Part shown: positions 37,702 through 46,221 of the stretch, in pieces
Layout: every line of letters starts with the position of its first letter
Position numbering within the stretch: position 1 is the first letter of the stretch
NCBI GenBank assembly: GCA_020636195.1
Contig: JACJYH010000007.1
Coordinates: forward strand, 140,727-204,726
Source of the DNA: Lewinellaceae bacterium
GTDB lineage: Bacteria > Bacteroidota > Bacteroidia > Chitinophagales > Saprospiraceae
Reading direction: 5' to 3'
DNA: 64,000 bases
The notes under the pieces: model-generated
The model's database searches: none
What the model saw: only the letters and a program-made list of their open reading frames with translations
Told to the model about the DNA's origin: nothing
Made by a program: the position numbers and the translations under genes

Positions 37702-37733
37702 CAAAGCTATAACAAAATCACAATAAATTCAAA
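37702..37733 (-). promoter_or_regulatory. Promoter of the large T9SS surface protein gene
   Basis: On the minus strand TTTG (37733-37730), a 20-base gap and TAGCTTTG (37709-37702) match the Bacteroidota consensus TTTG-N17-23-TAnnTTTG in both elements and spacing. It is about 145 bp before the ATG at 37557. Confidence 0.65.
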
Positions 37734-37887
37734 ATTTTTGTGGGTGAATTTTGATATATTTTTTATCATCAGATATTTTATACTCATATACAGTATAATA
37801 GAGAGTATACATCTTTTACTTATCCACCATTTTCAAAAGTACACTATAAAAGTATGGGTCAAGGGTGAGTTAAGTGATCCGTCGAGA

Positions 37888-37942
37888 TATAGTTAAGTTA
37901 TAGTTGGGTTATAGTTGGGTTATAGTTGGAGTATAGTTGGAG
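37888..37942. repeat. Tandem array of five 11-bp repeats
   Basis: Five head-to-tail units: TATAGTTAAGT (37888-37898), TATAGTTGGGT (37899-37909), TATAGTTGGGT (37910-37920), TATAGTTGGAG (37921-37931) and TATAGTTGGAG (37932-37942). The TATAGTT core is unchanged in all five. The period is close to one helical turn, so all units face the same side of the DNA. Confidence 0.9.
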
Positions 37943-38049
37943 TAATAGGGCAAATATGCAATTTTTCATAAATTTGTTAAGGTTACACAATTAGGGGTGA
38001 TTCTGTAGTAAAAAATAATTAAAATACTTATCATTGGATCATGAAATGC

Positions 38050-38082
38050 TTTGTTGAGGGTCATTTGGCATTTTTATTTTTG
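38050..38082 (+). promoter_or_regulatory. Promoter of the ECF sigma factor gene
   Basis: TTTG (38050-38053), a 21-base gap and TATTTTTG (38075-38082) fit the Bacteroidota consensus. It is 114 bp before the ATG at 38197. Confidence 0.55.
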
Positions 38083-38196
38083 TAGCAATTATCTAGTTTT
38101 TCTATCCTCACATAATACTTTGAAGGTACTTATCAACTTTTCATATCCATATATGTTACGAAAAAGGCACGCATTAATCAATCGTTATACATTTGA

Positions 38197-38787
38197 ATGG
38201 AAGTAAAAGTGAATGTCAATGAAGATATGTCTCTATGGGCAGATCTGAAGAATGGTGATGAAAAAGCATTGAAGCGTATGTATGACGACCATGCGGAGAG
38301 TTTGTATTGCTATGCTAAAAAATTTACCAAGGATCAAGGTTTGATCGAAGACGCAATTCACGATTTATTTGTCAATATTTGGAGGAGGAAAGAAAGTATA
38401 GGTCTCACAGATTCCATCATCAAGTACCTCTGTGTTTCACTAAGGCGTGACATCATCAGGCGGCTAAAATCTGAACAAAGAGTGGCTACACCTTATGATG
38501 ATCGTATGGATATCGGTTTTGATTGGTCGGTTGAAGATACCTTGGCAAAAAAAGAAGAGGAATCAATCCAAGCAAAGAAACTCGAAAATGCGATGGCAAA
38601 GCTCAGCGCCCGCCAACGAGAAGCTGTTTATCTGAAATTCTTTGAAGAATTGTCTTATGAAGACATCTGTGAAGTCATGGAACTCAACTATCAGTCTGCA
38701 AGGAATCTGATAGCTAGGGCATTGACAGAACTGAGACAGATACTGAAACTATGGGCATTTATTCTCATTTTTTTATTCATTGGCTAA
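38197..38787 (+). CDS. ECF-family RNA polymerase sigma factor (FecI-like)
   Basis: The 196-residue protein has sigma region 2 (about 25-90: LKRMYDDHAESLYCYAKKF, IEDAIHDLFVNIWRRK) and region 4 (about 130-180: LSARQREAVYLKFFEELS, YEDICEVMELNYQSARNLI). An uncommon hydrophobic tail, LKLWAFILIFLFIG, ends the protein and could touch the membrane. It is followed 73 bp later by a FecR-like anti-sigma and then a TonB-dependent receptor with an N-terminal signalling domain, the classical trans-envelope relay in which the loaded receptor releases the sigma factor. The regulon is unknown; the divergent T9SS gene and the receptor itself are candidates. Confidence 0.92.
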   Translation: MEVKVNVNEDMSLWADLKNGDEKALKRMYDDHAESLYCYAKKFTKDQGLIEDAIHDLFVNIWRRKESIGLTDSIIKYLCVSLRRDIIRRLKSEQRVATPYDDRMDIGFDWSVEDTLAKKEEESIQAKKLENAMAKLSARQREAVYLKFFEELSYEDICEVMELNYQSARNLIARALTELRQILKLWAFILIFLFIG

Positions 38788-38860
38788 AATTACCAAAGAT
38801 TTATGAGTACAATTTACATACGACCATCTTATATACTTGAACCAAAGAAAGTTTTTGCTT

Positions 38861-39850
38861 ATGGAAGATAAAGATGTACACGATGTTTTTCAGAAATTGA
38901 TGGATGATCCTTCTTTTGTTCGCTGGATCAAATCAGATTTTAAGGAGCACAATGAACAGTGGAAGTCCTATTTTACATCCCATCCTGAGCATCACAGCGT
39001 GATTGATGATGCTAGAGCTGTTCTCATTCCTTTGAGAGATTTGGATTCCACATCTTTTGATACGTCAAAGGTGTGGAATAGAATTCACGATTCCATAATG
39101 GCTGATGTCACCGACCATTCGGAGAACAAAAAATCAAGAGTTGTCAACCTGCGTTATATTATTCCTGCCATTGCGGCGATTTTAATTGCGGGATTGTTCT
39201 ATCTCAATCCATTTTCATCCCATTCAATTTCAAAAGTTACAGGAAATTCAGAGCAATTGACCGTGACTTTACCGGATGGATCTTCAGTTTTAATGGATGC
39301 AAAGTCACAGATAGATTTTGATAAAAACAAATGGAAAAATGATAGAAAAGTCCATTTGGAAGGGTTAGCCTTTTTCAATGTGCAAAAAGGAAGCAAGTTC
39401 ACCGTCGTCACTCCACAAGGAGAAGTCACCGTCATGGGTACCAGTTTTAGTGTATATGCAAGAAAAGACAAGTTTGAAGTATTTTGCAAAACGGGTAAGG
39501 TATCTGTACTCAGTTATAATTCTGACAATGAAAGTCAAATATTGACACCAAATGACAAGGTTATATTTTCAGAGGGAGCGAAGACATTTGTACCATCAAA
39601 AGAAAACGATGATGCATCAGTCGCATGGATGGATGGAACATATACTTTCTTAAACCAACCATTATCAACCGTTTTTCTTGAATTAGAAAGGCAATTTGAT
39701 GTCAAGATTGTGGCTGATGAAAATATAAATGCAATGGCCTACACCGGTTTCTTCAAAAGAGATAATATGCAGGAAGCATTGACGTATGTGACTTGGCCTC
39801 TTGGTCTTCAATTTTCCATCGAAAAACAAACAGTGAAAATTTATAAATGA
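38861..39850 (+). CDS. FecR-like anti-sigma factor
   Basis: The 329-residue inner-membrane protein has a cytoplasmic N-terminal part (1-95) that would bind the sigma factor, one membrane helix (about 96-115, YIIPAIAAILIAGLFYL), a periplasmic FecR domain (TVTLPDGSSVLMDAKSQIDF, EGLAFFNVQKGSKFTVVTP, GEVTVMGTSFSVYA) and a C-terminal DUF4974 domain (FLNQPLSTVFLELERQF, YTGFFKRDNMQEAL). The open frame begins at a TTG 24 bp earlier, but the ATG at 38861 is chosen. It passes the signal from the receptor encoded 28 bp downstream to the ECF sigma factor upstream. Confidence 0.9.
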   Translation: MEDKDVHDVFQKLMDDPSFVRWIKSDFKEHNEQWKSYFTSHPEHHSVIDDARAVLIPLRDLDSTSFDTSKVWNRIHDSIMADVTDHSENKKSRVVNLRYIIPAIAAILIAGLFYLNPFSSHSISKVTGNSEQLTVTLPDGSSVLMDAKSQIDFDKNKWKNDRKVHLEGLAFFNVQKGSKFTVVTPQGEVTVMGTSFSVYARKDKFEVFCKTGKVSVLSYNSDNESQILTPNDKVIFSEGAKTFVPSKENDDASVAWMDGTYTFLNQPLSTVFLELERQFDVKIVADENINAMAYTGFFKRDNMQEALTYVTWPLGLQFSIEKQTVKIYK

Positions 39851-39878
39851 CGCAGATATCGTACATTTGCGACAACAG

Positions 39879-42560
39879 ATGATATTGACAAACGACAAAA
39901 GCATCCTCCGATTTGTAATTTTTGTAGTGCTAGGAATGGTTCTAGGAAGTACGCTTATTTCTCAGAGTCAACTGACCTATCAATTTGATATTCAAAAAAA
40001 CTCAAGATGCAGTCAAGAAATCGAGCGGTTTAAAACACAGCATCATATATTGGTGGCATATAATCCACAATTGAGTCATAAGGTATCCCATTCCAGAAGA
40101 ATAGAATCTCACACCATAGATAGTTTATTCTACAAATTGTGTGCAGTTTTTCAGTTGGAATTTACTAACGGAAGTGAGAAAAACAGTTTTTTAGTGCGTT
40201 CGCAACCTAAGGATATTGAACATCCTGATTTCATTATCCAGCACATCCGTTTGAAAGATATGACGGATGGAAGTCCTATCAGCGATGCAATCGTCTATGA
40301 TCAGAGTAAAAAATACTATGGTTTTACCGATCAATCCGGCGACTGCTTCATAAAGATGCCGAAGAACCAATCTGTTGCCTCATTGCGCACCCATGCCTTA
40401 GGACACCAAGATGTGGAGATTCTCCTCAATGACGATACGTTCAATGAAGTTGCGCTTGCATATGATCCTGTAATGGCATCGGCGGTGACAATAGAGAATC
40501 TCAAGAAATCTCTCGTGCTTGCCGGTAAAGATGGTCATGTTGACTTAGAATCAAAAGCTATGATGCAGCTGGGAGAGGCATCGGTCTTTCATAGGGATGT
40601 GATGCGGCTACTACAACTTCTCCCAGGCGTCAGTGCCATCAATGATATGAGTTCAGGATTACGTATCCGTGGCTCGAATGAAGAGGTTACATTGATGGTA
40701 TTGGATGAAATGCCGATCTACAGAGCTGACCACTTTTATGGGATTTTCAGCGCCATCAATGGACAGTATGTTCGCAAAATGGAGCTATATAAAAATAACA
40801 TTCCCGTAACTTATGGCGGACGGACAAGCGGACTTTTGAAAATGTCCAGCGACAGTAAAAATGATTCATTGAATCTGAATGTAGATATCCAATTGTTACA
40901 AAGCGGCTTAAATGCCAACATCCCTTTAGGAAAGTTTCAATCGATAGGTTTGGCAGCAAGAAAATCTTATTCTCAGCTGACAAAGAGCAACTATTTTAAC
41001 CTTGCTAACAATGACAATTCTGTATTTACAGATCTTTTATTGACGGAAGGCAGCACTGCTACATCTAGCCCAAAATTTGATTTTTACGATTACAATGCAA
41101 AATATCAATTCCGCAAAAATGGGCATGAATTCAGCGTCAATGCATACAAGAGTGATAATGACTTGACAAATCAATACAACAGCTCATTTACTAGTAATAG
41201 AGGTGATGTCATTAAAAATATATTTGATCAAAGAAGGCGGTGGCAAAATGATGCTCAATCCATAAGATATGAACACCAAGGACAAAGTGCTCAAATCACA
41301 TCAGTTGTGTATAGAAGCCGTTTCAATTATGTATCCAATACCGATGGATCATCCCAAAGGAAAATTGAAAATATGGAGTCGTTGGATAGTTTGAACGTCA
41401 GTAGCCAAAACTACATAGAAGACATAGGTGTCAAAGGCTCTGTTCAGTTTGAAAAATGGTCAAAATTATTGTTTGGAGCAGAAGCAATTTGGCATGACAA
41501 TGCGCTCAATGTCACCAATGATAACAACAACTCCATTCTCAAAACGGAGCAGAAGGGAAGTGAAATATCAGCTTTTACCAGAGCAACCATTACCCATAAG
41601 TTTTTGGGGCAGTTTGATCCGGCATTACGACTTACATACGTGCCATATCTCAATAAACTAATTGGACTTCCTCAACTGCAGTGGAAAAAATATATTGGCA
41701 ACAATACTTTGCTCAAAGGTGCCTTGGGAAGACAACTCCAAGTGGTGCGATCGATTGAGCACGAAAGCGTTTTAGGTACTACACAGTCATATTTTACGAT
41801 GAGCAATGGGAATATGATACCTGTTGGAATCGGCACCAATGCCATGATCGGCACATGGAATGCCATTGGTAATTTTTCATTTGATGTAGAAGGATATTAC
41901 AGATGGTTGGATGGTGCTATTTTACACGCTTCACAAAGACCTGAATTAAGAAAACCCGGAAAACCATCGCCAAAGGAACAATTCAGCATCTACCAAGGAG
42001 ACGCCAAGACCATCGGGGTAGATATAACTGCTTCGTATGAAAATAAACATCTCTTTTCGTTGATGTCTTATACCTTGAGCAAGTCAGATAATAGATTTGA
42101 GAAACTCTTCAATAACCAGTATTTTCCGACATCAGAGGATACACGTCATCAATTCAAATGGGTCAATACGATTTCACTTCACACCATTGATTTTTCTTTG
42201 ACATACATTGCTGCTAGTGGGAGACATTTCTTGGATTTTGCGGATTTCAAATTGCCAAAAGATAGAACAGCGATCAATCCAAATGATTATCTCAATCAGC
42301 TTCCGTCATATCAGAGATTGGATGTTTCTCTTTTCAAAACCTTTAATTTCCGATCAGCAAGTGCTAAATTAGGCGTTTCAATCTTTAACTTGACGAATAG
42401 AATTAATGTAAAGTATAAGCAGTTTGTCCATGAATTGAATGTACCTAACATGCCTAATGCCGTTGCCATTTTTGGGAATGACGTTGCTCAGTTGAGTAGG
42501 ACATGGAATGTCAGTCTTTTGATGCAATTTATTAGACAATCGAAAAAAATACCACAATAA
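39879..42560 (+). CDS. TonB-dependent receptor with signalling (STN) domain
   Basis: The 893-residue outer-membrane receptor has a signal peptide (about 10-30), a secretin/TonB N-terminal domain (about 33-110) for contact with FecR, a carboxypeptidase-like beta-sandwich (about 118-200), a plug (LPGVSAINDMSSGLRIRG, VLDEMPIYRADHFYG) and a beta-barrel (about 330-893). It is a FecA-like transducer. No SusD partner follows, so siderophore, haem-like or metal-complex uptake fits better than glycan uptake, but the ligand is not defined. The start is set at the ATG at 39879 because the frame otherwise begins at a TTG 12 bp upstream. Confidence 0.9.
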   Translation: MILTNDKSILRFVIFVVLGMVLGSTLISQSQLTYQFDIQKNSRCSQEIERFKTQHHILVAYNPQLSHKVSHSRRIESHTIDSLFYKLCAVFQLEFTNGSEKNSFLVRSQPKDIEHPDFIIQHIRLKDMTDGSPISDAIVYDQSKKYYGFTDQSGDCFIKMPKNQSVASLRTHALGHQDVEILLNDDTFNEVALAYDPVMASAVTIENLKKSLVLAGKDGHVDLESKAMMQLGEASVFHRDVMRLLQLLPGVSAINDMSSGLRIRGSNEEVTLMVLDEMPIYRADHFYGIFSAINGQYVRKMELYKNNIPVTYGGRTSGLLKMSSDSKNDSLNLNVDIQLLQSGLNANIPLGKFQSIGLAARKSYSQLTKSNYFNLANNDNSVFTDLLLTEGSTATSSPKFDFYDYNAKYQFRKNGHEFSVNAYKSDNDLTNQYNSSFTSNRGDVIKNIFDQRRRWQNDAQSIRYEHQGQSAQITSVVYRSRFNYVSNTDGSSQRKIENMESLDSLNVSSQNYIEDIGVKGSVQFEKWSKLLFGAEAIWHDNALNVTNDNNNSILKTEQKGSEISAFTRATITHKFLGQFDPALRLTYVPYLNKLIGLPQLQWKKYIGNNTLLKGALGRQLQVVRSIEHESVLGTTQSYFTMSNGNMIPVGIGTNAMIGTWNAIGNFSFDVEGYYRWLDGAILHASQRPELRKPGKPSPKEQFSIYQGDAKTIGVDITASYENKHLFSLMSYTLSKSDNRFEKLFNNQYFPTSEDTRHQFKWVNTISLHTIDFSLTYIAASGRHFLDFADFKLPKDRTAINPNDYLNQLPSYQRLDVSLFKTFNFRSASAKLGVSIFNLTNRINVKYKQFVHELNVPNMPNAVAIFGNDVAQLSRTWNVSLLMQFIRQSKKIPQ

Positions 42561-42591
42561 AAGATTCTTGACGACAGATTCATTGGAAATT

Positions 42592-42615
42592 AGCTAGGTA
42601 AAAACTACCTTTGCT
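42592..42615 (+). terminator. Weak hairpin after the TonB receptor gene
   Basis: AGGTA/TACCT (42596-42600 with 42606-42610), extended by AGC/GCT, forms a short stem 32 bp after the stop. No long U tract follows, so it is only a possible terminator. Confidence 0.3.
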
Positions 42616-42678
42616 GTATAGGTATCCATGTATATCATGATGTCACTGACTCACTGTTGTAACACTTAGGCGTAGGAA

Positions 42679-43335
42679 ATGGACGTTCGGAAGATTAGGC
42701 ACATATTGATTAAAGATTGGAAAATAGAATTTAGACAAAGTTTTACTTTTTACAGTGTGTTACTATTCGCCGCTACAGTGGTGTTTTTTATTTACAAAAG
42801 TTTCAATAATATCAATGCCCGTGAATGGTCGGTTCTGTTTTGGATCATTATGCTATTTTCGGGACTCAATGCCGCAATGAAAACTTTTTTGCAAGAGAAG
42901 AAGGACACTTGGCACTACTACTATACACTTTTCGACCCGATAGATTTATTAGCAGCAAAATTGATTTACAACACAATATTTCTTCTGCTTTTGTCATTAC
43001 TTGTCATTGGGTTTATGTCGTGGTTTATGTTTTTTCCAATTCATGATTTGCGATTGTTTTTCTTGAGTCTCATGCTCGGGGTTATAGGTATTTCCACAGT
43101 ATTTACCTTTGTTTCTGTATTGATTTCTGCTGAAGGCGCCAATACTACTTTGATGTCTATTTTATCCATACCATTACTCCTACCTATCATGCTTTTGGTA
43201 TTGAAGAGCACGCAAGTCAGTGCACGCTTACTGGTGGATACGGCAGTTTATGAAGATATCACATTATTAGGTGGAATAGACATGATTTTATTAGGTACAA
43301 TTTTTCTTTTATTTCCCTATCTATGGAGAGCATAA
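42679..43335 (+). CDS. ccmB: Haem exporter protein B
   Basis: CcmB is the permease of the CcmABCD complex that serves cytochrome c maturation. The 218-residue protein has six membrane helices and family elements: HILIKDWKIEFRQSFTFY at the N terminus, a FLQEKKDTWHYYYTLFDP loop, and ISVLISAEGANTTLMSILSIPLLLP split over about 145-175. Length matches the family (about 220). It overlaps ccmC by 13 bp. The ATPase gene ccmA is not adjacent here and must lie elsewhere. Confidence 0.93.
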   Translation: MDVRKIRHILIKDWKIEFRQSFTFYSVLLFAATVVFFIYKSFNNINAREWSVLFWIIMLFSGLNAAMKTFLQEKKDTWHYYYTLFDPIDLLAAKLIYNTIFLLLLSLLVIGFMSWFMFFPIHDLRLFFLSLMLGVIGISTVFTFVSVLISAEGANTTLMSILSIPLLLPIMLLVLKSTQVSARLLVDTAVYEDITLLGGIDMILLGTIFLLFPYLWRA

Positions 43336-44399
43336 ATAAATCGGGAGGATCACTCAAGTGGTGGAAATGGTTGTCGGGAGTCATTATGGTGTACGTTATT
43401 ATTGGCGGATTGACGGTGCCGTTGAAACCTGGTGTGACCAAGTTAATGCCGAATTCTGCTCAATTGGGAGATACCATTCATTTGGATATCGTCTCCTACA
43501 ACACACACTTTACGCAAGACAATAACCTGAAAGCATTCTTGAAGCCGGATCCTATCCACTGTATAACATCCATTGAAACCTCTATTAAAGATGACATCCA
43601 TGCTCAGTTTACATTTGTGCTTCCTACAGACACATTATCAGGTGGTATGAATCCTATGACTTTGATCATCAATAGCTCTCAGGATGGCGCCTTTGTACAA
43701 CCCAATGCAGTATTTCTCCAAAAAACATTGACGCCTAAAATACAAACCGCTCAATGGCAAGAATTGCCAAAAACTTTTTTTTCATCGAGTGCTTTCAGAT
43801 TTCCATACCGAAACATCCTGAATGAGACCATTAGAAACATTTTTTTTCATGTGGCCTTGTGGTTTGCTATGTTCATATTGTTAGTTGCCGGCGTCGTAAA
43901 ATCTATCATGTATTTGCGTTCAGGTAATATCGATTTTGATATTCAATCATCGGCTTATACCAATGTGGCCATTCTTTTTGGAACGCTTGGATTGGTGACG
44001 GGTTCTGTGTGGGCAAAGTTTACTTGGAATACTTTCTGGACCAACGATATCAAGCTCAATATGACCGCTGTAGTCATGTTGATTTACCTTGCCTATTTGA
44101 TTTTAAGAGGATCTACTGTGGACTATGACAAAAGGGCAAAGCTCTCTTCAGCCTATAATATCTTCGCTTTTGTGGCGTTGATACCATTGGTCTTTGTGAT
44201 ACCGCGACTGACAGATAGTTTACATCCCGGAAATGGGGGAAACCCCGCACTTGGAGGTGAGGATTTAGATCACACTCTGAGATTGTTTTTTTATCCATCG
44301 GTTATTGGTCTCACCCTCTTGGGTGTGTGGATGGCTGACCTTTTGATAAGATATTATAGATTAAAAGATAAAGTTTATTTAAGTCATGATTCAAAATAA
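43323..44399 (+). CDS. ccmC: Cytochrome c assembly protein CcmC, Bacteroidota long form
   Basis: CcmC handles haem for attachment to CcmE. The 358-residue protein is longer than the enterobacterial form because about 110 residues lie between helix 1 (about 17-34) and helix 2; that insert (LGDTIHLDIVSYNTHF ...) looks like an extracytoplasmic beta domain. The six-helix core has the haem-contacting His residues (FFHVALWFAMF; HTLRLFFYP) and the Trp-rich loop in the form WAKFTWNTFWTNDIKL instead of WGxWWxWD. It overlaps ccmB by 13 bp and the ccmD-like gene by 14 bp. Confidence 0.9.
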   Translation: MESINKSGGSLKWWKWLSGVIMVYVIIGGLTVPLKPGVTKLMPNSAQLGDTIHLDIVSYNTHFTQDNNLKAFLKPDPIHCITSIETSIKDDIHAQFTFVLPTDTLSGGMNPMTLIINSSQDGAFVQPNAVFLQKTLTPKIQTAQWQELPKTFFSSSAFRFPYRNILNETIRNIFFHVALWFAMFILLVAGVVKSIMYLRSGNIDFDIQSSAYTNVAILFGTLGLVTGSVWAKFTWNTFWTNDIKLNMTAVVMLIYLAYLILRGSTVDYDKRAKLSSAYNIFAFVALIPLVFVIPRLTDSLHPGNGGNPALGGEDLDHTLRLFFYPSVIGLTLLGVWMADLLIRYYRLKDKVYLSHDSK

Positions 44400-44607
44400 A
44401 AAGTTTTCTATCATTTTCGTATTGATATTTACATTAATTATCCAATCTTTGCAGGCACAATCTACAGAGGTGGATTTTTTACGAAGTACAGGAAAAATTT
44501 ATACTGTGGTCTTCGTTGTTCTCATACTTTTTATTGGGATTTTTATATTTTTAAAATCCATAGATCATAAGCTAACCAAATTAGAAAATCATATAAAAAA
44601 TGAGTAA
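44386..44607 (+). CDS. ccmD: CcmD-like small membrane protein
   Basis: The 73-residue protein has a signal-like first segment (7-22), a short outer part (QAQSTEVDFLRSTGKIY), one membrane helix (about 38-58) and a charged cytoplasmic tail (SIDHKLTKLENHIKNE). CcmD stabilises the CcmC-CcmE interaction in other bacteria. The call rests on size, topology and its place after ccmC; sequence alone is weak. It overlaps both neighbours (14 bp and 8 bp). Confidence 0.75.
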   Translation: MIQNKKFSIIFVLIFTLIIQSLQAQSTEVDFLRSTGKIYTVVFVVLILFIGIFIFLKSIDHKLTKLENHIKNE

Positions 44608-46018
44608 TAGTAAACAAGCAAGATTTTTTGAAAGTGTGCAAACCAATTTTGACAAAGCAGCAGCACACACAGACATACATCCCGGTTTGTTGAACCAAAT
44701 CAAGGTATGTAATGCTGTATATCAGATGAATTTCCCTGTGAAAATCAAAGATTCCTATGAGGTCATTGAAGCTTACAGAGTACAACATTCACACCACAGA
44801 TTGCCAACAAAAGGTGGTATTCGTTTTTCGCACCTGGTAGATCAGGATGAAGTGATGGCATTGGCTGCACTGATGACCTATAAGTGTGCTATCGTTGATG
44901 TTCCATTTGGTGGTGCAAAAGGAGGTGTAAAAGTAAGTCCACGTGCATATACAGAGGAAGAATTGGAACGCATCACAAGGCGTTATACAGTGGAATTGAT
45001 CAGAAAAAATTTCATTGGCCCAAGTGTGGATGTTCCGGCACCGGATTACGGTACAGGAGAAAGAGAGATGGCATGGATTCTAGACACCTACCAAACTTTC
45101 AAGGGAACAGAAATCGATGCAGGTGGTTGTGTCACCGGAAAACCGGTAAGACAAGGTGGTATCAATGGTAGAACAGAAGCAACTGGTCGAGGTGTGTTTT
45201 ACGGTATCAGGGAGGCACTTCTCGATGAGAAAATATTAAAACAAACCGGTTTGTCAAAGGGCATTGCCGGCAAAACCATGGTCATCCAAGGAATGGGTAA
45301 TGTAGGTTCTTATACAGGACTTATCTCTCAGGCAGAAGGTGACGTAAAAATCATCGGTTTATCAGAGCTTGAAGGCACTATCTACAGCGAAAAGGGTATA
45401 GACATGCAGGCTGCTCTGGACTTCAGAAAGGAACACGGCACCATCATAGGATTGCCTGGAACTCAGACGCTTGAAAGAGCAGATTGGATAGCAATAGAGT
45501 GTGATATCCTTGTTCCGGCAGCATTGGAATCAGTAATTACAATAGAAAATGCACATCGCGTAAGAACCAAAATTATTGCTGAAGCAGCAAATGGTCCTAC
45601 AACGGCGGCAGCTGAAGATATCCTCAACAAAATGGGCGTCGTCATCATTCCTGACATGTTCGTCAATGCAGGTGGTGTGACCGTTTCTTACTTTGAATGG
45701 TTGAAAAATCTTTCTCACATGAGATTTGGTAGAATGGACAAAAGATTCAATCAAAACACATATTTGAATATTGTAAGTACATTCGAAAGCCTTACCGGTA
45801 AGTCTATCACCGAAAAGGAAAAAAGCTTCATCACCAAGGGTGCAGATGAAGTGGATTTGGTGCGTTCAGGATTAGAAGAAACCATGAGTAATTCCTTTGA
45901 GCAAATCATGGAGGTCTATAAAAACAAAAAAGACATCGGAAGTCTTAGGAATGCAGCCTTTGTGACGGCTCTAAATAAAGTTGCAAATGATTACCTTACA
46001 TTAGGGGTATTTCCATGA
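44600..46018 (+). CDS. gdhA: Glutamate dehydrogenase
   Basis: This enzyme interconverts glutamate and 2-oxoglutarate plus ammonia with NAD(P). The 472-residue protein has the Glu/Leu/Phe/Val dehydrogenase motifs: HRLPTKGGIRFS, the catalytic-lysine loop VDVPFGGAKGGV, VPAPDYGTGEREMAWI, the TGRGVFYGIRE turn, and a dinucleotide site in IQGMGNVGSYTG. The PTKGG and GGAKGG lysines expected for glutamate binding and catalysis are present. Its ATG overlaps the ccmD-like gene by 8 bp, so it appears translationally coupled to cytochrome c maturation genes. It is the last gene of the unit: a strong terminator lies 23 bp after its stop. Confidence 0.96.
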   Translation: MSNSKQARFFESVQTNFDKAAAHTDIHPGLLNQIKVCNAVYQMNFPVKIKDSYEVIEAYRVQHSHHRLPTKGGIRFSHLVDQDEVMALAALMTYKCAIVDVPFGGAKGGVKVSPRAYTEEELERITRRYTVELIRKNFIGPSVDVPAPDYGTGEREMAWILDTYQTFKGTEIDAGGCVTGKPVRQGGINGRTEATGRGVFYGIREALLDEKILKQTGLSKGIAGKTMVIQGMGNVGSYTGLISQAEGDVKIIGLSELEGTIYSEKGIDMQAALDFRKEHGTIIGLPGTQTLERADWIAIECDILVPAALESVITIENAHRVRTKIIAEAANGPTTAAAEDILNKMGVVIIPDMFVNAGGVTVSYFEWLKNLSHMRFGRMDKRFNQNTYLNIVSTFESLTGKSITEKEKSFITKGADEVDLVRSGLEETMSNSFEQIMEVYKNKKDIGSLRNAAFVTALNKVANDYLTLGVFP

Positions 46019-46040
46019 TATAGATATAATCCAATGTATA

Positions 46041-46077
46041 AAGCACCAATTTTATCAAGAGTTGGTGCTTTTTTATT
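46041..46077 (+). terminator. Intrinsic terminator after gdhA
   Basis: AAGCACCAA (46041-46049) pairs perfectly with TTGGTGCTT (46062-46070); a T-rich run (TTTTTATTTTA) follows. It would end the ccmBCD-gdhA transcript. Confidence 0.88.
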
Positions 46078-46185
46078 TTATGCAAAAAACAATAATGCCC
46101 TTTTATAAAAACGATTATCTGTCTGTTGCAACATAAAATATGTATAAAAAACTCAAGCAGGCACAACTTATTCTGACTTTATTTT

Positions 46186-46193
46186 TAGTTTTG
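46186..46193 (+). promoter_or_regulatory. Candidate -7 element of the subtilase gene
   Basis: TAGTTTTG matches TAnnTTTG, 28 bp before the ATG at 46222. No clear -33 TTTG was found. Confidence 0.35.
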
Positions 46194-46221
46194 TATCCAT
46201 AATTGACAAAAACGCAGATTT

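Larger units (their letters stand above)
37558..38196. other. Divergent control region between T9SS surface protein and ECF sigma factor genes
   Basis: About 640 bp of AT-rich DNA without a gene. It holds a minus-strand promoter (37702-37733), a tandem array of five 11-bp repeats (37888-37942) and a plus-strand promoter (38050-38082). Confidence 0.7.

Noticed and set aside
37740..37860. Possible origin of replication near gyrB-like or AT-rich DNA
   Set aside because: The AT-rich stretch has no DnaA-box cluster, and gyrB is 30 kb away with no dnaA or dnaN in the window.
42679..44607. Haem exporter genes read as part of the TonB receptor regulon
   Set aside because: A 118-bp gap with a weak hairpin separates them from the receptor; nothing in the sequence shows shared control.
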